In this document: positions 1-6,407 of the stretch, in pieces
How the letters are laid out: each line of letters begins with the position of its first letter
Numbering within the stretch: the first letter of the stretch is position 1
Assembly: GCA_937893145.1 (NCBI GenBank)
Contig: CALBJW010000128.1
Coordinates: forward strand, 1-19,689
From: an uncultured Prevotellaceae bacterium
GTDB taxonomy: Bacteria; Bacteroidota; Bacteroidia; Bacteroidales; Bacteroidaceae
Direction of reading: 5' to 3'
Length of the DNA stretch: 19,689 nt
Notes under the pieces: model-generated
What the model was told of the DNA's origin: nothing
The model's input: the letters and a program-made list of their open reading frames with translations, nothing else
Database searches by the model: none
Translations under genes and position numbers: made by a program

Positions 1-48
1 CCCTCTGCTTGTAAGGCAGATGCTCTGAACCAGCTGAGCTAAACGCCC
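1..48 (-). tRNA. tRNA-Val (anticodon TAC), 3' part cut off by window start
   Basis: On the minus strand the sequence begins GGGCGTT at 48, followed by the TA linker, the D arm with GCTCAG, and an anticodon stem-loop TCTGC-CTTACAA-GCAGA. The anticodon TAC lies at 13-11, which reads valine codons. The variable loop, T arm and the 3' acceptor strand lie beyond the window's left edge. A consensus promoter lies about 55 bases upstream. Confidence 0.93.
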
Positions 49-101
49 TTTCTTCATGTAAAAAGAACTAATAATATTTAGTTCCTTTCCGAAAGCGAGT
101 G

Positions 102-133
102 CAAAGGTACGGCATTTTTAATTACTGACCAAA
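102..133 (-). promoter_or_regulatory. Promoter of tRNA-Val (Bacteroidetes -33/-7 type)
   Basis: Minus-strand TTTG (133-130) and TACCTTTG (109-102) are separated by 20 bp. This matches the known Bacteroidetes sigma-ABfr consensus TTTG-N19-21-TAnnTTTG. Transcription would start near 95 and reach the tRNA 5' end at 48. Confidence 0.75.
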
Positions 134-250
134 TTTTTTAGGCATTTTTTAGCAGAAAAATGTATATTATATACTATATTACTGATTTTCAGCACCCATT
201 AAAACAAATGCCATATTAGAAGAGTTCAATAAATATGTAAATGTGACATT

Positions 251-865
251 TTACTCATCTTTTAATATTGGAAGTTGCCAATGATAATGAACCGCGAGAA
301 GTCTCATAACAATCACCGAAAAAGCACATCCCAACTGAGCCACGATTTCCGAAAGTCCCACCCAAACGGCAACAGTATAAACCAGTCCTCCAACGCAGCA
401 AGCCAGAGCATATATGTCGCGTCGGAATATGAGTGGCACTTCATTTATCAATATGTCACGAATGACACCACCCGCCGAACCTGTGAACATGCCCATGATA
501 TTGGCTGCCCAGAAAGGGAAACCAGCCTCGATAGTCTTCTGATACCCCACGACGGTGAAAAGTGCCAGACCAATAGTGTCGAAGAGGAAGATTGTGTTCG
601 AGATCTTCTGTATGCCTTTATGGAAAAGCACAAATATCAGCAAAGCCTGGGCGGTAATGAAGAAGTACACCCATTGAGTCATCCAGAACGGGCTATGACC
701 AAGCATGACATCGCGAAGCGTACCACCACCTACTGCGGTTGCCATGCCCACGATGAATGCGCCAAACCAGTCGAAATTGTTCTTCGATGCAAGTCGGATT
801 CCCGAGATTGCAAATGCGAAGGTACCTATATAGTCAATTAAATCAACAAACGTAATGTGTATCAT
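251..865 (-). CDS. TRIC/UPF0126 (YicG-like) small cation-channel family membrane protein
   Basis: This 204-residue polytopic inner-membrane protein shows the internal duplication typical of the TRIC/UPF0126 family. The first half carries GGGTLRD at residues 46-52 and the second half GGVIRD at 132-137. Each follows a hydrophobic segment with a Gly-rich bend. About seven membrane segments fit the length, which is normal for bacterial members. Prokaryotic TRIC proteins form trimeric monovalent-cation channels; substrate and physiological role here are inferred from the family only. The start ATG at 865 gives MIHITFVDLID directly followed by the first membrane segment. I found no good TAnnTTTG promoter between 866 and 960, and a terminator-like hairpin sits 25 bases upstream of the start. 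The gene may therefore depend on read-through from the promoter at 1567-1597. Confidence 0.9.
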   Translation of the reverse strand: MIHITFVDLIDYIGTFAFAISGIRLASKNNFDWFGAFIVGMATAVGGGTLRDVMLGHSPFWMTQWVYFFITAQALLIFVLFHKGIQKISNTIFLFDTIGLALFTVVGYQKTIEAGFPFWAANIMGMFTGSAGGVIRDILINEVPLIFRRDIYALACCVGGLVYTVAVWVGLSEIVAQLGCAFSVIVMRLLAVHYHWQLPILKDE

Positions 866-890
866 ATATACAACGAGTGTGCATTATTAT

Positions 891-932
891 TTTAAAACAA
901 AATCTGCACCATCCTAAAACGAATAGTGCAGA
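891..932 (-). terminator. Terminator-like hairpin (or attenuator) ahead of the TRIC gene
   Basis: The minus strand reads TCTGCAC (932-926), a 16-nt loop, GTGCAGA (909-903), then TTTTGTTTTAAA. That is a 7-bp stem followed by a U-rich tail in the minus direction. The large loop weakens it as a classic terminator. It would end the small-peptide transcript that starts near 1560. It could also act as an attenuator for the gene at 251-865, whose start is 25 bases further on. Confidence 0.5.
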
Positions 933-975
933 ACTACTTCTATTTTTTAACCTTAATTTTTAATACTTATTTAAT

Positions 976-1068
976 GATGCAGTTCGGAGTTCATCCGCTC
1001 CGCATCGTAGAGCCTCAAATTGAGGTCTCTACATTTTCCTTTACCAGTGGTTCTGAGAACCTCACTGG
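976..1068 (-). other. Three consecutive hairpins downstream of the 25-codon ORF
   Basis: Three stem-loops lie almost head to tail. Hairpin C is CCAGT/ACTGG (1044-1048 with 1064-1068) extended by GGTTC/GAACC (1049-1053 with 1057-1061), loop TGA, with a 2-nt bulge. Hairpin B pairs 1007-1017 with 1021-1032, 11 bp with one bulged base and a 3-nt loop. Hairpin A pairs GATG/CATC (976-979 with 1003-1006) and CGGAG/CTCCG (985-989 with 998-1002). The DNA is symmetric, so both strands could fold. Minus is preferred because the promoter and ORF are on that strand. They look like a structured 3' UTR or a small structured RNA. Confidence 0.55.
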
Positions 1069-1090
1069 ATGGTAAGTATCGGCATCAAGC

Positions 1091-1168
1091 TTATTTGAGC
1101 ACGCTGATGTTACTTACCAAGGCTACAACTGCTACGATTGCAGCCATGAGGATTGTCATAGTTTCCAT
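1091..1168 (-). CDS. Candidate 25-residue hydrophobic membrane peptide
   Basis: A minus-strand ATG at 1168 opens a 25-codon frame closed by TAA at 1093-1091. The peptide starts METMTILMAAIVAVV and ends SNISVLK, so it is essentially a single membrane-spanning segment with a charged residue at each end. Two further in-frame ATGs (residues 4 and 8) are possible starts. The leader before it is A/G/T-rich with AAAAGG about 15 bases upstream, which suits the weak-SD initiation of Bacteroidetes. It lies on the strand of a consensus promoter (1567-1597), inside a leader-ORF-hairpins-terminator layout. I do not recognise a family. Possibilities are a small membrane regulator, a type I toxin-like peptide, a leader peptide for the TRIC gene downstream, or a chance ORF. 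No homology evidence is available here. Confidence 0.45.
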   Translation of the reverse strand: METMTILMAAIVAVVALVSNISVLK

Positions 1169-1560
1169 AAATCAATCTTTTACCTTTTTAAGTTAATACT
1201 CTTTTTAATACTTACTGTCGTTAATCCTGAACAAATCTTTTTTAATTACCTTTTTCTAAACAAATACCAATCTTAACCTAAAACAAATCTTAAAACCTAA
1301 TCTTATACTATAAAACCTTAACCAATCTAATTTACTTTTCTAATCTTTTCAAGATGCTTCTCAGCACCTATCCTAACAATCTTCTACCTTATTTTCTTTT
1401 GCCTTAAAAAAGTCAATACTTCTTTCGAGTAAATCTTTTTACCTTGTCAGCTCATAATACCTATATTATATCGATACTTAACTGAAAAGTTTTCTTTCGA
1501 ATTGTCTTCCGGATTCATCATCCTTCCGACCGTCTCAGGAACTTGTCTTATTTCCTTTTG
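1169..1560 (-). other. Long C-poor leader with repeated AAGATT motifs
   Basis: This is the predicted 5' leader of the small-peptide transcript, about 390 nt. On the plus strand no G occurs between 1230 and 1352, so the minus-strand RNA would have 123 nt without C and would be largely unstructured. The hexamer AAGATT (plus AATCTT) occurs eight times: plus positions 1174, 1234, 1269, 1286, 1299, 1342, 1378 and 1432. A 24-codon AUG-initiated frame occupies 1521-1447 near the 5' end. No other gene is supported here. Confidence 0.45.
1447..1521 (-). CDS. Possible 24-residue upstream ORF in the leader
   Basis: Two adjacent ATGs (1521-1519 and 1518-1516) follow GGAAGG. They open a frame starting MMNPEDNSKENF and ending YNIGIMS before TGA at 1449-1447. 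It begins about 40 nt after the predicted transcript start. The composition is hydrophilic and unlike the 25-residue peptide. GGAAGG lies too close to the first ATG for a normal Shine-Dalgarno spacing. It could be a regulatory leader peptide, but a chance frame is just as likely. Confidence 0.15.
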   Translation of the reverse strand: MMNPEDNSKENFSVKYRYNIGIMS

Positions 1561-1566
1561 ACGATG

Positions 1567-1597
1567 CAAAGGTACGGACTATATCAAAATTCACAAA
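1567..1597 (-). promoter_or_regulatory. Consensus promoter of the small-peptide transcript
   Basis: Minus-strand TTTG (1597-1594), a 19-bp spacer and TACCTTTG (1574-1567) are an exact fit to the Bacteroidetes promoter consensus. No conventional gene starts within 700 bases downstream on this strand. The promoter therefore appears to serve the leader and 25-codon ORF, and perhaps the TRIC gene by read-through. The transcription start is expected near 1560. Confidence 0.7.
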
Positions 1598-1653
1598 CGA
1601 AACTCAAAGAAAAAACCCAAGAATACTGCTTATTCATGACATAAATCAACCGT

Positions 1654-1698
1654 TGTGTGCGAACACATCATAAAAACGGCATTTTGTGTGCGAACACA
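1654..1698. repeat. Two identical 14-bp palindromes, 31 bp apart
   Basis: TGTGTGCGAACACA occurs at 1654-1667 and again at 1685-1698. Each is an inverted repeat TGTGT-GCGA-ACACA. Centre-to-centre distance is 31 bp, close to three helical turns, so both would face the same side of the DNA. They lie 57 and 88 bp upstream of the -33 box at 1597. They could be operators for that promoter. In RNA from the minus strand each gives TGTG-UUCG-CACA hairpins in the 3' UTR of the gene at 1767-2750. A dispersed intergenic repeat is a third option. Confidence 0.5.
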
Positions 1699-1766
1699 CC
1701 ACTTTTTTTCGTCTTGAAGAATGACCTCGCTTCACAGGGCGAGAGAATCCATATTTGAAGAGAAAT

Positions 1767-2750
1767 TTACCATGCCATCCTTACCCAAATAGGCAGATGA
1801 TCGCTTATTCCACCGCTATACTTATACCCCACATAAGTTCGTCGAGGTCTTTTTCCGCCAAACTTATCATCATCTTCGAGCAAGAAAGGCGAATTGACAA
1901 CGCCAGCATCCTCCACCTTCACACTTCCAGAAACAAGGATATGGTCGATGATGCTCCACACGCCACGAAACTTGTATGTGCCCATGTGTGGAGGAACATG
2001 ATTTTCGATGACATCATACAAGCGGTCGTGTTGATGCTCCTGAACCGTCCAATACCTATCCGCACCAAGCACCTCCCTTATCTGTCTCGAATTGTATTCG
2101 GCATTAAAGTCGCCAAGAACCACCACATGTCCTTTGGAACGACAAGCCAGAACGCTATCAACATGGCTCTTCAAGTCGTGAGCCACCTTCATGCTCCTTT
2201 CCACCCCCTTCTTTCCTCCAAGTTTTGAAGGCAGATGGACCGCATAAACATCAAGCGTGTCGCCCGAAGCAACAATCCCCGCCACGTGTAGCACATCTCT
2301 TGTTGGGCGGTCCAAACCAGTCGTTCTGATGTACTCTGTCATCACTGGGTTGAACTTATACCGCGAATACAACAGGGCAACATCAATGCCTCTGACATCA
2401 GGCGAATTGGTCATGACATACTGGTAGCCGAGAGTTGCCAGCACAGTACGCCTTGTGAGATAAGTGAGAACCGTATCATTCTCCACCTCACAAAGAGCAA
2501 CTATTCCAACAGGCCGAACCGTGTCGGTCGCAGCCACCACCTTCGCTATCCCGTCGAGCTTGCGTTTCAGTCTTCCCCATCCCCAGTTTCTCTCGCCGCC
2601 TTTCGTGTACTCGTAGTCGTTCTTGCCCTCGTCGTGCAGAGCGTCGAAGGCATTCTCGCAGTTAAACGCCATCGCCACCAGCCTGTCCTGTGCAAAGACA
2701 CCGACAGACGACACTATTATTATAAATATAATAAGGTATATTCGCTTCAT
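1767..2750 (-). CDS. Secreted endonuclease/exonuclease/phosphatase family protein
   Basis: This 327-residue protein begins with a signal peptide (MKRIYLIIFIIIVSSVGVFA, cleavage before Gln21), so it is exported. The EEP fold motifs appear in order: FNCEN (29-33), the metal-binding glutamate in CEVEN (Glu88), AVHLPSK (His172), GDFNAE (Asp214, Asn216), IIDHILV (Asp269, His270) and the terminal SDHLPIW (Asp317, His318). These are the catalytic and metal-ligand residues of the DNase I/exonuclease III/sphingomyelinase superfamily. Substrate cannot be read from the sequence: a nuclease or a phosphodiesterase on nucleotides or lipids are all possible. Secreted Bacteroidetes members of this type are common. 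It is monocistronic and divergent from malQ. Only a weak 5-bp hairpin (1726-1743) without a U tract follows its stop, so read-through toward 1600 is possible. Confidence 0.9.
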   Translation of the reverse strand: MKRIYLIIFIIIVSSVGVFAQDRLVAMAFNCENAFDALHDEGKNDYEYTKGGERNWGWGRLKRKLDGIAKVVAATDTVRPVGIVALCEVENDTVLTYLTRRTVLATLGYQYVMTNSPDVRGIDVALLYSRYKFNPVMTEYIRTTGLDRPTRDVLHVAGIVASGDTLDVYAVHLPSKLGGKKGVERSMKVAHDLKSHVDSVLACRSKGHVVVLGDFNAEYNSRQIREVLGADRYWTVQEHQHDRLYDVIENHVPPHMGTYKFRGVWSIIDHILVSGSVKVEDAGVVNSPFLLEDDDKFGGKRPRRTYVGYKYSGGISDHLPIWVRMAW

Positions 2751-2849
2751 AAAATGAATATTATACTACTTTTTTAGGCGATTGTGCATTTTACGCCACA
2801 AATTTATGAAAAAAAACTGATGTAAAATCAAAACATGACTCAAAATTGC

Positions 2850-2857
2850 TATATTTG
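2850..2857 (+). promoter_or_regulatory. -7 box of the malQ operon promoter
   Basis: TATATTTG followed by CAC matches the Bacteroidetes -7 element TAnnTTTG. It predicts a transcript start near 2864 and a leader of about 20 nt before the ATG at 2884. I do not see a clear TTTG -33 box at the expected spacing (around 2826-2830), so the promoter call rests on the -7 element. Confidence 0.5.
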
Positions 2858-2883
2858 CACAAACTAAAACATAATCCTTTATT

Positions 2884-5565
2884 ATGAAAATCAGATTTAA
2901 CATAGAATATCGCACAAAATGGGGCGAGGACTTACGTGTCCAACTCAACAAAATAACAAAAGACGGACAGCGCAAACCACTAAAGGAATGTCCGCTCGAA
3001 ACCTTTGATGGCAATCTTTGGGAAGGTGAAATCACCATGCAGAACACCGGAATCATCGGTGTGGAATATCTTTACGCCATGTATCGCGACAACCAGCTCG
3101 TATGGACAGAGTGGCAGGTGGCACCCCACAAGATTCTCTTCGATGGAGCAACACTCAATTATATAGCGTCCGATTCGTGGAGACCAATCCCTGAAGACCT
3201 CCCGCTATACAGCAGCGCATTCACAGAGTGCGTGGGCAGTCATGAGCATTCCGAACTCGACACGCTCTATGCCAGCACACTCCAGCTTCGAGTTGTCGAA
3301 CCACACCTTCGCAAGGGCGAGTACCTTGCCATCTGTGGTAGCAGCGTTCAGTTTGGCGAGTGGAAACAGCCTAAGCGCCTTTCCCTCATCGCACTCCAGG
3401 AATGGGCAATCAACTTTGATGCAGCCATCCTCTACAACGAGGTGGAGTACAAGTACGTCATCGTAAACGAGAAGAACGAGATAACAGGATGGGAAGATGG
3501 TCCAAACCGTCGTCTCCGCACCCCACAGCTCCAGAACAAGCAGATGTGGATTAAGACCGAACGCGCCCCACAGTTCCCATTCCAGAACTGGAAGGCAGCG
3601 GGTGTGGTCATCCCAGTATTCTCTCTCCGCACTAACAAAAGCTACGGCGTGGGCGACTTTGGCGACCTCAAGACACTCATCCAGTGGGCTGTGCGCACCA
3701 AGATGCACGCTATCCAGATACTTCCTATCAACGACACAATGATGACTGGTTCATGGCAGGACAGCTATCCATACAACTCCATCAGCATCTATGCCTTCCA
3801 CCCTCTCTACTGCGACCTCTCTGCCCTTCCAGCACTCAAGGACGGACTCTCCATGGAGAAGTTCTTGATGAAGCAGCAGGAACTCAACTCCCTCACACAG
3901 ATTGACTACGAGGCTGTCATCGCTCTCAAGATGGACTACCTCCGTCGCATCTTCGCTCAGGAAGGCGAGCAGACACTCGCTTCGGCTGAGTTCAAGGAGT
4001 TCTTTGCCGACAACGAGGACTGGCTCGTGCCATACGCAGCATTCTCGTACCTTCGTGACCGCTACAAGACTCCTGAGTTCTCGGAATGGCCTCAGCACAG
4101 CAAATACACCAAGAAAGGCATAGCGCAACTCTGTTCGCCTGAAAACTCCGACTACAAGGACATTGCCCTCTACTACTACATACAGTATCAGCTCCACCTC
4201 CAGCTCCTTGATGTTCGCAACACGGCTCGTGCCAACGGCATCATCATCAAGGGCGACATCCCTATCGGCATCTCTCGCCAGAGTGTCGAGGCATGGACCG
4301 AACCACACCTCTTCAACCTCGACGGACAGGCAGGTGCTCCACCTGATGACTTCTCAGTGAATGGTCAGAACTGGGGATTCCCTACCTACAACTGGGAACG
4401 CATGGCAGAGGATGGCTACCAGTGGTGGCTCCGCCGTTTCAAGAAGATGTCGGACTACTTCGACGCATACCGCATCGACCACGTACTTGGTTTCTTCCGC
4501 ATCTGGGAGATTCCTATGCACAGCGTACACGGTCTGCTCGGCCAGTTCTCGCCAGCACTCGCCATGAGTGTCAACGAGATAGAGGGCTACGGACTCAAGT
4601 TCCGCCACGAACTCTTCACTCGTCCTTACATCACCGACTGGACCATCGAACGCATCTTCGGTTATCGTGCCGACATGATAAAGCTCCTCTACCTCGACCC
4701 TCGCACAGATGGTCGATACGACCTCAAACCAGAATACGGCACTCAGCGCAAGATTCAGACTGCATTCAAGGACAAGACAAGCGAAGAGGACATCTTCATC
4801 CGCGATGGTCTCTACTCCGTTGCATCGTGTGTGCTCTTCGTGCCAGACCGCAAATACCCAGAACTCTTCCACCCACGCATCTCGGCTCAGTCCGACCTCA
4901 TCTACGAGTCGTTGCCTGAACACGAGAAGGAAGCATTCAACCGCCTCTACAACGACTATTTCTATCGTCGCAACAACGACTACTGGTACGAACTTGCCAT
5001 GAAGAAGTTGCCTGCACTCACCCAGAGCACTCGTATGCTCGTGTGTGCCGAAGACCTCGGTATGGTGCCAGACTGCGTGGCATGGGTAATGCAGCAGCTC
5101 AAGGTTCTTTCGCTCGAGATTCAGTCTATGCCAAAGTCGCCAGCCTATCAGTTTGGTCACCTTTGGGAAAACCCATATCGCTCAGTAGCAACCATTTCCA
5201 CACACGATATGTCGCCACTCCGCCTTTGGTGGGAGGAAGACCCAGAGCGCGCGCAGCAGTTCTACAACAACGCACTCTACAAGGACGGTCCAGCGCCACA
5301 GCCAGCACCAGGTTGGTTGTGTGAGGAGATTGTGGCAGCCCACCTCTTCTGCCCATCCGTGCTTACCCTCCTTTCGCTTCAGGACTGGCTCTCGCTCGAT
5401 GAAAACCTCCGTCTCCCTGACCCATCGGCTGAGCGCATCAACATCCCAGCCAACCCACGCCACTACTGGCGCTATCGCATGAACATGAGCATCGAACAGC
5501 TCATGCAGGCTGAGGACTTCAACAACAAGATTTGTTCACTCATCGAAAATAGTGGCCGTGAGTAA
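2884..5565 (+). CDS. malQ: 4-alpha-glucanotransferase (amylomaltase, GH77) with N-terminal starch-binding domains
   Basis: This 893-residue cytoplasmic enzyme has no signal peptide. It transfers alpha-1,4-glucan segments between maltodextrins, linking malto-oligosaccharide and glycogen metabolism. Residues 1 to about 110 and about 130-215 look like two CBM20-type starch-binding modules (second one: GSSVQFGEW, VEYKYVIVN). The GH77 domain runs from about 236 to 860. Conserved GH77 stretches are present: IQILPINDT, the SYPYNSISIYAFHPLY stretch, GAPPDDFSVNGQNWGFPTYNW, the nucleophile Asp532 in YRIDH, the acid/base Glu723 in CAEDLG, and ISTHD with Asp775. The length and two-CBM plan match the DPE2-like MalQ form known in plants and Bacteroidetes rather than the shorter E. 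coli enzyme. It heads a tight three-gene operon. Confidence 0.96.
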   Translation: MKIRFNIEYRTKWGEDLRVQLNKITKDGQRKPLKECPLETFDGNLWEGEITMQNTGIIGVEYLYAMYRDNQLVWTEWQVAPHKILFDGATLNYIASDSWRPIPEDLPLYSSAFTECVGSHEHSELDTLYASTLQLRVVEPHLRKGEYLAICGSSVQFGEWKQPKRLSLIALQEWAINFDAAILYNEVEYKYVIVNEKNEITGWEDGPNRRLRTPQLQNKQMWIKTERAPQFPFQNWKAAGVVIPVFSLRTNKSYGVGDFGDLKTLIQWAVRTKMHAIQILPINDTMMTGSWQDSYPYNSISIYAFHPLYCDLSALPALKDGLSMEKFLMKQQELNSLTQIDYEAVIALKMDYLRRIFAQEGEQTLASAEFKEFFADNEDWLVPYAAFSYLRDRYKTPEFSEWPQHSKYTKKGIAQLCSPENSDYKDIALYYYIQYQLHLQLLDVRNTARANGIIIKGDIPIGISRQSVEAWTEPHLFNLDGQAGAPPDDFSVNGQNWGFPTYNWERMAEDGYQWWLRRFKKMSDYFDAYRIDHVLGFFRIWEIPMHSVHGLLGQFSPALAMSVNEIEGYGLKFRHELFTRPYITDWTIERIFGYRADMIKLLYLDPRTDGRYDLKPEYGTQRKIQTAFKDKTSEEDIFIRDGLYSVASCVLFVPDRKYPELFHPRISAQSDLIYESLPEHEKEAFNRLYNDYFYRRNNDYWYELAMKKLPALTQSTRMLVCAEDLGMVPDCVAWVMQQLKVLSLEIQSMPKSPAYQFGHLWENPYRSVATISTHDMSPLRLWWEEDPERAQQFYNNALYKDGPAPQPAPGWLCEEIVAAHLFCPSVLTLLSLQDWLSLDENLRLPDPSAERINIPANPRHYWRYRMNMSIEQLMQAEDFNNKICSLIENSGRE

Positions 5566-6406
5566 GGAAGAACAGAAGAAACCTAAATATAACAAATGGA
5601 AATTCATAGTGACATTCTGTGTCACTATGATTCTTTTTGCCGCCATAAGGCATGGCTTCTCGCTCGATGTACCTCTTCACGACACAGAGGTTCACGATGC
5701 CGTTGCTATGGTGACGGAAGTAACGACAGAGCAGACCGACCCCGAAGAGTCTTTGGATGCTGTTGCTCTCGACGACACCATCGAGGGCGACACATCAACC
5801 ATACCGTCTTCACAGCTCCAGAACAATGCTCATCGCATCATCGGAGTACACTCGTGGACCGGAGCCTTCCCTGATGTGCAAGACGTGCAGATTAAGTCGG
5901 CTATGGCAAATGGCATTCATCCCTGTGCCACACGCCAGGAGGCTCTACGACTGATAAATCGACACAAACTGGTGGATATAAGCAATTCGCCATACTATGT
6001 GCTTGACGACCTCAGACACTCCATGCCCTACCTCGTGCCAAAGGCGCAGCATCTGCTCAACACCATCTGTCTCAACTTCATCGACTCGCTTCAGGCTAAG
6101 GGACTTCCTCCACACCTGCCTATGGTCACCTCCGTGCTTCGCACCACAGAGGATGTGAACAAGCTCCAGCGAGGCAATCGCAACGCCACCACCAACTCGT
6201 GCCATTGCTACGGCACTACGGTCGATATCACCTACAATCGTTTTGTGCCTATCATCGGTGCATACGACCCCAACATCGAACTCACCCGTTGGTCGCTCCC
6301 CTTCAAGCAGGTTATGGCAGAGGTGCTTCGTGACCTCCGCGAACAGAACCGCTGCTATGTCAAATACGAATACAAACAAGCCTGTTTCCACTTGACAGTA
6401 AGGTAA
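5552..6406 (+). CDS. DUF5715 family protein with M15-peptidase-like motifs, membrane-anchored
   Basis: The frame overlaps the end of malQ by 14 bases and opens with GTG at 5552 (GTG GCC GTG); GTG at 5558 is an alternative start. With the first start it has 284 residues. A positively charged N-terminus and one hydrophobic segment (about 16-36) suggest a signal anchor, with the bulk outside the cytoplasm. The C-terminal region carries SCHCYGTTVDI, which fits the S-x-H-x-x-G-x-[AT]-x-D zinc motif of M15/VanY D,D-peptidases (His218, Asp225). Near the end, Glu273 and CFH (His280) could supply the remaining catalytic and ligand residues. I recognise the overall family as DUF5715. A peptidoglycan D,D-carboxypeptidase-like role is my inference from the motifs. 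It is translationally coupled to malQ and followed 1 base later by the pseudouridine synthase. Confidence 0.8.
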   Translation: MAVSKEEQKKPKYNKWKFIVTFCVTMILFAAIRHGFSLDVPLHDTEVHDAVAMVTEVTTEQTDPEESLDAVALDDTIEGDTSTIPSSQLQNNAHRIIGVHSWTGAFPDVQDVQIKSAMANGIHPCATRQEALRLINRHKLVDISNSPYYVLDDLRHSMPYLVPKAQHLLNTICLNFIDSLQAKGLPPHLPMVTSVLRTTEDVNKLQRGNRNATTNSCHCYGTTVDITYNRFVPIIGAYDPNIELTRWSLPFKQVMAEVLRDLREQNRCYVKYEYKQACFHLTVR

Positions 6407-6407
6407 T

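Noticed and set aside
275..841. 188-codon plus-strand frame opposite the TRIC gene
   Set aside because: Composition is atypical (many His, Cys and Arg), with no promoter. The TRIC duplication motifs are on the other strand.
866..1600. tmRNA, RNase P or SRP RNA in the gene-free region
   Set aside because: None of the conserved core sequences of these RNAs is present on either strand, as far as I can read.
1726..1743. CTCGC/GCGAG hairpin after the endonuclease-like gene as its terminator
   Set aside because: Only 5 bp with an 8-nt loop, and no U-rich tail in the minus direction. Too weak to list as a terminator.
4354..5160. 268-codon minus-strand open frame inside malQ
   Set aside because: It is the complement of a well-supported GH77 catalytic domain, with no family signal of its own.
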